Shown here piece by piece: positions 56,790 to 64,000 of a stretch of DNA of 64,000 nt; the first letter of the stretch is position 1; each line of letters opens with the position of its first letter. The notes under the pieces are model-generated. The model did not search any database. It was not told the origin of the DNA and worked only from the letters and a program-made list of their open reading frames with translations. Source of the DNA: Mytilus edulis. Lineage: Eukaryota > Mollusca > Bivalvia > Mytilida > Mytilidae. The stretch lies in NCBI RefSeq assembly GCF_963676685.1, contig NC_092350.1:9529307-9593306 (forward strand), given 5' to 3'. The position numbers and the translations under genes are program-made.

Positions 56790-56865
56790 TTATATTATGT
56801 GAACTTTTCCTTATATGATGTACCCCTGTTATTATATGATGTGAACTTGTCCTTATATTATCATT
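56790..56865 (+). repeat. Second cluster of the TTATATGATG repeat
   Basis: Units such as CCTTATATGATGTACCCCTG and TTATATGATGTGAACTTGTC match those at 56255-56360. The two clusters are 430 bp apart. Confidence 0.7.
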
Positions 56866-56920
56866 GCTGTCCAAACATATTTATATTACAGCTATTGTTA
56901 AACACATTAAGATGGCTCTG

Positions 56921-57110
56921 AACATTCCATACACAAATAACACCCAACACCAACGAAATCGAAGACAGAGTGACAACAACTTTAGCAGATCAACTCACCA
57001 ATCATGCAATGAATAATTCGAACTTTAATAATTGGAGAAATCCGTGGTCTGTTCCTCCTTTTGGTCAGATTCATTTTCCACCTCCGGATCAACAACATGC
57101 ACAAATGTAA
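56921..57110 (+). other. Short unassigned open frame, possible exon
   Basis: One frame with no stop from about 56924 to the TAA at about 57108 encodes about 60 residues, including TNEIEDRVTTTLADQLTNHA, NNSNFNNWRNPWSV and PPFGQIHFPPPDQQ. The composition (Asn, Pro and Gln-rich with aromatic residues) is more protein-like than neighbouring frames. No domain and no clear start; could be chance. Confidence 0.25.
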
Positions 57111-57247
57111 CTTGTTATTTTGCATTGATTGTAAAGTTCTAGTCATACATGGTTGTTTGTCATTATATATATAATTAATTCAATTTTGTAATAATCATTA
57201 TTTTTTCGCTCAATTAGAAAAATGAAATAACTTGTGTTGTTCTTAGG

Positions 57248-58948
57248 CACGGGTGTCATTCGGTTTATCGAGAGAAATGATCGTGAAAGAATATCTTACG
57301 GCGGTCAAGTATTGAGAGACGATCGTGAAAGTTCTGGTAACGGATCGTGAAAGACATTTAATCGAGAGGACATGTGAAAGATCAGTAAATATTCTAATTT
57401 AATTAATTACACAGACAAATTTACGACAAAATAAAACTGTCTGTCAAAATGGTTTAACATTATGATCAGTATGTGATAATATCCAATTTCAAAAGTACAT
57501 AGTTTTTACAAAACAACAAAAGGCAGATTGCTTCTCGACATTTCAATGACATAAAAAATGTAAACAAACACGATTTTTTCACAAATTCGACTAGATAAAC
57601 TACTTTTATCCGAGTGCGGGCATTCTATTTGAATTAATCAAATGGTTCTTATAGTTATTTTGTATAAATATAATCTGAAACTTGGTAAATAAAGAACTAT
57701 TTACACAAAATTGATTTTTCGGATCGTGAAAGATGACGTACCGCATTTTTGAAGATCGTGAAAAGGATCGTGAAAGATCTGATGCTACGAAGACGTTCAA
57801 ATTATTCTTCAATTATATGATAATTAATATTTGTTATTGGTATTGAGAAAAGAAAAGCTAGATAGGTCAACATCCTCAATAGGTTTAAGCATTTCAAAGC
57901 ATTAATATTTTCAGAAAATGAAAAGAAAAAGAAATAACAATACGGCAATAATAAAAGACAATGGGTGACAAAACGCCAAAAAAACAATCCAGTGTTGTTG
58001 TTATGATTGTAAGGTGTACATTTTCGACTTCTGCAAGGTTTCAACTGACATCGAACTCATTATCATGCATCATTCGACAATGTTTGTTTTATGTTGTTTG
58101 TCCTTTTGGTTATATACCTTAATGCTTATAGCGCCAAGGTATTTCGTGTATGGTATACATGTCTATCTGCATGTTTCATATATGACAATGGTGATGTCAA
58201 TTGATATATTGAATGATAGTAAGATGTCTATGTCTGGCTGTCGGTCAGGGTTCATATACTTTTGACCTTATGTTCCGAATTAATTGGTCAAGCATAACTT
58301 TTACATTTGTCAGTTTCTAAGGCACTGTAAGGATCGGAACACATTTATTTGGTGTACGGGATATTTGTAGAGATCTGTATGGCATGGTTCATCTGACCTT
58401 GACCTCTTTTTATGAACCAGTGACAATCTTAAGCGCATTTGACACTTCTAGTAAAAACCCTTGATATTATAGTCAAGTTTGATGGAAATTCAACAAATTC
58501 AAGGTTTTCATAAACAAATTAACGCTTTTAAGGGAAGAACATTCTTTAATTTCATTGTACTATCAGATACACCAAAGAACAAATTTCAAATATATCATGA
58601 TATTCTGAAATATGACCATTATAGGTACAAAAAGCGTGTTACTTGCAATTAATTTCATAGACACGCATTGCGCCTTTTGTGTTTTTTCAAAAAGTACTTC
58701 ATATTTTCTTTATCTTCTTTCACAGTTATGTTGAGGAAGTTAAACCATTTTGACAGACATATTTTTTTGTTCGGATTTTTTCCGCGTTTTGAAAATTAAG
58801 CGATTTTTTCAAAGATTCTGAACTAGAATGTACATTAAATGTCTTTCACGATCCGTTACCAGAACTTTCACGATCGTCTCTCAATACTTGGCCGCCGTTA
58901 GATATTCTTTCCCGATCATTTCTCTCGATAAACCGAATGACACCCGTG
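57248..58948. mobile_element. 1.7-kb element with 115-bp inverted repeats starting CAC and a 5-bp target duplication
   Basis: The left end 57248-57362 and right end 58834-58948 are inverted repeats with three differences over 115 bp. The tips read CACGGGTGTCATTCGG. TTAGG flanks both sides (57243-57247 and 58949-58953). GATCGTGAAAG occurs three times in each arm (one copy in the right arm is altered) and, internally, near 57723 and 57755-57775. No transposase is recognised; the interior frames (57802-58265) have no domain. CAC tips with 5-bp target duplications occur in Transib elements, but I could not test that relationship. Confidence 0.85.
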
Positions 58949-59194
58949 TTAGGGAGCTATCATTTGATTTTTAGGGGGGGATGTAAAACATGTCTGCGTA
59001 AAATATCTTTGTTTTACTCTTTGAATCTCTTACATCAGTGTCCTAAAAATGTGAACCCTGCAGAAAACTCATTATGGCACCCTCAACGGAGTTGCAACAC
59101 ATTTTGTCCAGGCGATTTCTCGAAATCCAATGGACCAATGTTGATGGAACTCTACTATAGTGAGGACCCCCATGTCAAGTTGTGCACGAAGCAT

Positions 59195-59650
59195 GGAATG
59201 GTTTAAGATGGCTGACGTTTCCATGGAAATGGAACAAACGTGAAAAAAAATCACTTTTTGGTTTTGGTGAATTATTTGGACATGCTTAAACTTAGAATTA
59301 TTATATTTTAATACAATGTAGGTGCCCACTATATACTGGTTTTGGAGGATTTAAGCAATCATTGGAACTACTATGTTGCCATGGAAACAACACCAAAATT
59401 TCAAAAATATCAAAATGTTCCAAATTGTATGTTACATCACAGAAATGATGAGCAACATTCGTAGATGTGGAATTTGGCGTTGGAATTTCCAAAATGGCCG
59501 CCGTTACCATGGAAACAGCAAAAATTTCCAAAAATATTAAAATGCTTCAAAATGGATGAAACTTTACAAAAATGTTACTAGACGTCTGTAGATACGCTCT
59601 CTGACTTTTGAATTTCAAAATGGCTGCCGCTCACCTGGCAATGGGGGAAG
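59195..59650. repeat. Degenerate tandem repeat with CCATGGAAAC motif
   Basis: Units near 59209, 59371, 59492 and 59617 share AATGGCNGCCG...CCATGGAAAC followed by AAAATTTCNAAAAATAT. Spacing is 162, 121 and 125 bp. Overlapping frames here are not genes. Confidence 0.6.
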
Positions 59651-59804
59651 GGTGCCATCAGTTATTGCTAGCAATTACAAATCTAGTTTATTTTGTATCG
59701 CTTCACTGAATAACTGTTAACTGTGCGGAATATAATGGAACAATGTAATTTCTTGATTAGTAAAACTTCTTGATATGCAAAGTTATTCAATTTGTAACTT
59801 GAAT

Positions 59805-60115
59805 TTTAAGAAATCGAATTTTAACACTAAGAAATTACATTTCAAAATTCAAGAAATGTAAAGATTCATGTACGCATGAATAAAATACATGTTAGTTAAG
59901 TATGCTAGTGTATGGAAGTGTATATCAGCTATAATTACTTATTGGTGGACTTCGGCTATTTTCTGCTTTTCAGTCAGTTTGTTGTCTATTTTACATGTCA
60001 CCCATTTTCGTTCTCACTTTGATGTTACAAATTAAGAAATCATATTTTTCACATTAAGAAATAGCATATTACAAATTAAGAAATTGCATTTTACAAATTA
60101 AGAAATGTATAATTA
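59805..60115. repeat. AAATTAAGAAAT minisatellite pieces
   Basis: ACAAATTAAGAAAT plus a short variable part repeats about four times at 60025-60112, and related AAGAAAT units occur at 59808-59860. An R2/R3-like fragment near 59930-60020 lies between. Confidence 0.65.
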
Positions 60116-60119
60116 AGGT

Positions 60120-60279
60120 AGATATTTCCTTCTCTACTAGTGTAGCAGCATGATCACTGGTAGTCCTATTCACCTGTATTACTTCTGCGTCTATAGATAC
60201 ACTAACATATAAAGGGATATAGAACTGCCCTAAATCTGGTTGGTTCTTTAATACTATTAGTTATTGTATACTGAATAAG
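60120..60279. other. No feature recognised
   Basis: AT-rich sequence between the minisatellite and the Penelope-like relic. Confidence 0.4.
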
Positions 60280-61430
60280 CCCATTACGTCTTTGATTGCA
60301 TTCAGTAAGAAGATCCACTTTGAGATCGACAGTAGTCCCGACGTACGTTGAACGTTGAAAGTATCTTGTCTTAGGGAGGGTTAAATCATACTTTGTAAAG
60401 AATCACTCTGATTCAAACAAAAAATTCTCTGAAACCGATATTATCAAGATGCTTGATTTCTTGATTGAAACATATTTGTAACGTTCGGAGGACGTGTTTT
60501 TCAACAGACTGTCGGCATCCCAATGGGAACAAACTGAACCCCTCGATTTGCCGACTTGTTTCTTTATTATTATGAGGCTGACTTCATGCAGGAACTTCTT
60601 AGGAAGAAAGATAAGAAGTTAGCAATATCCTTTAACTCTACTTTCCGCTATATAGATTACGTTCTTTCACTAAACAATTCAAAATTTGGTGACTATGTGG
60701 AACGCATCTATCCCATCGAATTGGAGATAAAGGATGCTACAGATACAGTTAAGTCGGCTTCATATCTTGACTTACATCTAGAAATTGACAATGAGGGTCG
60801 GTTGAAAACAAAACTTTACGACAAAAGAGATGATTTCAGCTTTCCAATTGTGAACTCTCCATTTCTAAGTAGCAACATTCCAGCAGCACCTGCATACGGG
60901 GTATATATCTCCCAATTGATACGATATTCCCGTGCTTGCATTTCCTATTATGATTTTCTTCATAGAGGGTTACTGCTCACTAGGAAGCTATTAAACCAAG
61001 AGTTCCAAATGGTGAAGTTGAAATCATCCCTTCGTAAATTTTACGGACGCCATCACGAGTTGGTTGACCGTTATGGAATAACCGTTTCACAAATGATATC
61101 GGATATGTTCTTTACGTCGTAACTACAATCCCCTTCCCTTTCATGAATGTGACCTACCGAATTAGACTATCTATTTGTAATCACATAAGCAACACGACGG
61201 GTGCCACATGTGGAGCAGGATCTGCTTACCCTTCCGGAGCACCTGAGATCACCCGTAGTTTTTGGTGGGGTTCGTGTTGTTTATTCTTTAGTTTTCTATG
61301 TTGTGTCATGTGTACTATTGTTTTTCTGTTTGTCTTTTTCATTTTTAGCCATGGCGTTGTAAGTTTGTTTTAGATTTATGAGTTTGACTGTCCCTTTGGT
61401 ATCTTTCGTCCCTCTTTTGAAGTAAAATTG
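60280..61430 (+). mobile_element. Penelope-like family A, best copy (RT domain plus 3' UTR)
   Basis: The order is TDIIKMLDFLIETYL, GEDVFFQQTVGIPMGTN, a TGA, then PRFADLFLYYYEADF, FRYIDYVLSLNN, EIKDATDT, ASYLDLHLEIDN, DDFSFPIVNSPFL, SSNIPAAPAYGVYISQLIRY and SLRKFYGRHHELVDRYG, ending at TAA near 61120. The frame 60556-61122 is open. The catalytic pair reads YIDY instead of YIDD, so the second Asp is lost. The 3' UTR (61123-61430) is also seen at 10145, 26640 and 29830. GIPMG, ADLF and YIDD-type order fits Penelope-like RT; no endonuclease domain is visible. Confidence 0.75.
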
Positions 61431-61679
61431 GGAAAAAAAACATATTCAAGCAGTCGGCTTCGTTTTCATGTGGTCTATTTATAGTACAAATTAACAGTTT
61501 AAAATTTGGAATTAAGACTTTCATTTATATTAGTTAACCTTCTCCAAGTTCTACATCTCGTCCTCATTTCACACATATATCCTGAGATGCATATAAAAGA
61601 ACGCCACCCAAAAACATCACCTATTCTTTCTAAAGATGTAACTTTTAAACTCGGTAACTTTCTCAGAATATGACATATT
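61431..61679. other. No feature recognised
   Basis: Under 300 bp of AT-rich sequence. Confidence 0.4.
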
Positions 61680-61850
61680 ATTGCATAGCAATATAATATT
61701 TTCCACAGAAAGTAACCAAAAATTAGCGTGCAATAAATTCTAATATTGCACTAGTGCAATAAATCTTCATGACGTCATCAACGACAAAATCTCAGTTTAA
61801 ACCAATTTTTACTGTCAAATATTATATTGCTATACAATAAAAGGGTTCTT
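61680..61850. mobile_element. 170-bp inverted-repeat element (MITE-like)
   Basis: The ends TTATTGCATAGCAATATAAT and, inverted, ATTATATTGCTATACAATAA pair over about 24 bp. The interior has an ATTGCACTAGTGCAAT palindrome and a TGACGTCA site. Confidence 0.65.
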
Positions 61851-61857
61851 ACAACCA

Positions 61858-61942
61858 CTGGGTCAATGCCACTGTTGGAGAATGTTTGTTCCCGAAAGTA
61901 TCAACAGCCGAGTATTCAGTACTTTTGTGTTGATATGAACTA
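61858..61942 (+). repeat. R1 dispersed repeat, 5' part only
   Basis: GGGTCAATGCCACTGTTGGA through GTGTTGATATGAACTATTAT; diverged, and joined directly to an R2 end. Confidence 0.65.
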
Positions 61943-61944
61943 TT

Positions 61945-62270
61945 ATTGATAACATTGAGAATGGAAGTAGGGACTGTGTTAAAGAGACAACAAACCAACC
62001 AAAGAGCGGAAAACAGCCAAAGGCTACAAATGGGTCTTCAAAACAGCTAGAAAACTCTGCACCAGACCGCGTGCGTCAGTTCATCCCTTAACAAAAATGT
62101 GTCAAATCAGTGATATTGGACGTCATACTAAACTACGAAATATATAAAAGAAAACATGCGGCGGGGTTAAACATGTGTTTTGAGATCTTAGTCCTCTCCA
62201 ATACCTCTAGCCAATGAGGAAAAATACATACGTACAGCAATGCGTACAGTAAAAGTCAGTTTAAATATAT
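61945..62270 (-). mobile_element. Penelope-like family B 3' UTR, truncated
   Basis: Starts with a diverged R2 end (TTGAGAATGGAAGTAGGGAC) and continues in minus orientation through GCGGCGGGGTTAAACATGTG to GTAAAAGTCAGTTT. Confidence 0.7.
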
Positions 62271-62299
62271 ATATTCATTTTCAGTACGCTTATCATTAA

Positions 62300-62430
62300 T
62301 ATAGAATAATAATTTTATACGCCAGACGCACGTTTTGTCTACATCAGATTCATTAGTGATGCTCAGATTAAAATAGTAAAAAAGCCAAACAAGTTCAAAG
62401 CTGAAGAGCATTAAGGACAACAAAATATTC
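62300..62430 (-). repeat. R1 dispersed repeat, partial copy
   Basis: ATACGCCAGACGCACGTTTT, then GTGATGCTCAG and GAAGAGCATTAAGGA. A diverged core. Confidence 0.65.
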
Positions 62431-62499
62431 GTAACATTGATATTTTTCTTCCCCTGCAATAGATCGCCCTAGCTATATTTTCAGTAAGTTCGATGTTTA

Positions 62500-62605
62500 T
62501 GCTTTTCTTCTTTGTTTTTGATTTTTCCATCGAACTGTTATGATTCGAGTGTCACTGTTGAGTCTTAATGTAAAGGAAACGCGCGTCTGGTAAACAAATA
62601 AAAAG
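62500..62605 (+). repeat. R1 dispersed repeat, partial copy, opposite direction
   Basis: GAGTGTCACTGTTGAGTCTT and AACGCGCGTCTGG. It faces the copy at 62300, making a small inverted pair. Confidence 0.6.
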
Positions 62606-63851
62606 ACTTTTTTTTATGATTCTTATCAACACATTTAGCTGCTTTTGATTATCTTTTGATTCGGTTTTTAGTTGTAACTGTTTGCTCTGTATATATTAAC
62701 TGGAGATTTGAACTAGGTAATATGATGAGCTGAGGCCAAAGTAGTTTCCACCCTGGTTTCTAATACACTGTATCTAATTTACAATTCATTAATTAAAGGG
62801 AAAACGCACTTTTCAATTTCACAAAATTGAAAGTTCTTCAGACTCACCTATCGCGAAATTGCTGTTTTGTCTTGCCCTTTCAGCATCCAGAGGCTTTAAT
62901 GCAACCTGAGCATTCATTTTCAGCGTGTATATCTCTGACTGTGTGACCACTGTTTCTTTTGAAAAATAAATAAAGTTGTTGAATGAAGATATGAGTTGAA
63001 TTTACTTGAGATAAGAAACAAAATATGTACAATCATACAAGTAATACTTAAGAAACAACACTTTCGTTGATTTCCACTTGGAGTTCAATGGTATCGAATG
63101 ATAACCAGCTTAAAATGACAACACGCGCCTATGAAAGATGTCCGTTGTTCATTGATTAACATTTGATTGTTCTAAAAAAAAGTGCAAAATTCAATAAGCA
63201 TATCTTGAACTTAAATGAATTTAATATTTGTGTTTTTAAAGGTTTTACACGGGAAACTTTTTTTCCGCATTTCAATGACTGTAATATTTTTTCTGTATAC
63301 ACAGTAAAATAACGTAAAAAATGGGAAGCACGAAGTGGGCTATCAAACAGGGAGCACCAATGTTAATTCAAATATACATTAGAAAAAAATAGTTCCACTC
63401 ATTTCTTATAATCTCATTCTCATTCTGTTTTAAGGAGGTAAAAAACGTTAATGACGTCACGGTCATATGAAAAAAAAAATATGTCTATGTGCTGTTATAC
63501 AAAAGTTCCTCATCTAACCAGAAAACGTGTTACATCTAAAATTAAATTATATAAAAAAGGGATATTTTGTATAATTTTCAATTGATAGACGAAAGGTTTA
63601 AAATATGCACAATGACAGGTGATCGTAGTACACAGTTTCCAACAATTAGCAAAACCATTCCGTATAGCTAGCTTTTAAAGGCCTCGGCATGAAAACATTA
63701 AAATAAATTCAGATAGAAAATCAAAAGCCTGATGTATGTTTAAAACAATAAAAAAAATATAAAAATAACAGACAGTAACAAAATTCAATTACTGAATATC
63801 AAGCATCTGACGGTGGACAGAAAATATTGTGCCCATGTTAACATGTTTGTG
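62606..63851. other. AT-rich stretch, no gene recognised
   Basis: No domain-bearing frame or repeat structure noticed. One TGACGTCA site near 63450. Confidence 0.45.
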
Positions 63852-64000
63852 AATAAACTCATCATAGATACCAGGATTAAAATTTTATATTTACGCCAGA
63901 CGCGCGTTTCGTCTCCAAAAGACTCGTCAGTGACGCTCGAATCAAAAATTGTTTATAGGGTCAAATAAAGTACGAAGTTGAAAAGCATTGAGGACCAAAA
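63852..64000 (-). repeat. R1 dispersed repeat, cut by window end
   Basis: Begins AATAAACTCATCATAGATAC and continues through the CGCCAGACGCGCGTTTCGTC core into GAAAAGCATTGAGGACC at the window end. Confidence 0.8.

Noticed and set aside
57248..58948. Firm assignment to the Transib superfamily
   Set aside because: Only the CAC tips and 5-bp duplication agree; no transposase is present, so the claim stays a hypothesis.
1..64000. tRNA and rRNA genes
   Set aside because: I looked for cloverleaf arms and rRNA-like conserved blocks and found none I could support by eye; a covariance-model scan would be decisive.

Overview
The window reads as nuclear DNA of an invertebrate animal, most likely a marine mussel (Mytilus or a close relative). 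The evidence is AT-rich intergenic sequence, two AIG1/GIMAP-type GTPase exons (a family expanded in bivalves), and many copies of short dispersed repeats that I associate with Mytilus. These include ends carrying GACGAAACGCGCGTCTGGCG and TTGAGAATGGAAATGGGGAA. The species is an inference. There are no operons, and I found no rRNA, tRNA or CRISPR. The only likely host genes are the two GIMAP exons (17740-18569 and 53248-54068, both minus strand) and a broken GIMAP relic at 54583-54658. Nearly everything else is mobile DNA.

Layout. 1-4365 is a decayed LINE with endonuclease, reverse transcriptase (RT) and a C-terminal zinc finger. 4366-6525 is a block with a second, rearranged copy at 29617-33200. 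7668-9565 holds dispersed repeats and a long palindrome. 10643-14558 is a 3.9-kb element with about 1.45-kb inverted arms; it carries an uncharacterised gene with EADT, TGCDT and Cys-rich motifs and sits inside a Penelope-like retroelement fragment. 17.7-24.2 kb holds GIMAP exon A, Penelope-like RT relics and a LINE fragment. 24.6-31 kb is mostly repeat tails. 33207-34966 is a 547-bp tandem array next to a broken gene-like reading frame (34975-36048, minus). 36.4-40.7 kb holds more Penelope-like pieces.

41247-47960 (minus) is the best preserved element, a tyrosine-recombinase retrotransposon with split direct repeats in the order A1-gag-RT/RNase H-recombinase-B1-A2-B2, which is the Ngaro arrangement. 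The repeat copies look identical, so the insertion is recent. Gag and RT are joined by a textbook -1 frameshift signal: A AAA AAC in the gag frame, an 8-nt spacer and a GGGGCC/GGCCCC hairpin. The long terminal repeat carries five short hairpins whose stems covary. One extra T in a homopolymer breaks the recombinase frame.

48.6-52.7 kb holds inverted-repeat non-autonomous elements. 53.2-54.7 kb holds GIMAP exon B and the relic. 55.5-56.4 kb is a truncated LINE. 57248-58948 is a 1.7-kb element with 115-bp terminal inverted repeats starting CAC and a 5-bp target duplication. 60.28-61.43 kb is a Penelope-like RT relic with its 3' untranslated region. The rest is repeat fragments. The strongest leads are the Ngaro-like element with its frameshift signal and hairpin array, the GIMAP exon lacking two key GTPase residues in an open frame, the palindromic EADT/TGCDT element, and the CAC-ended inverted-repeat element.
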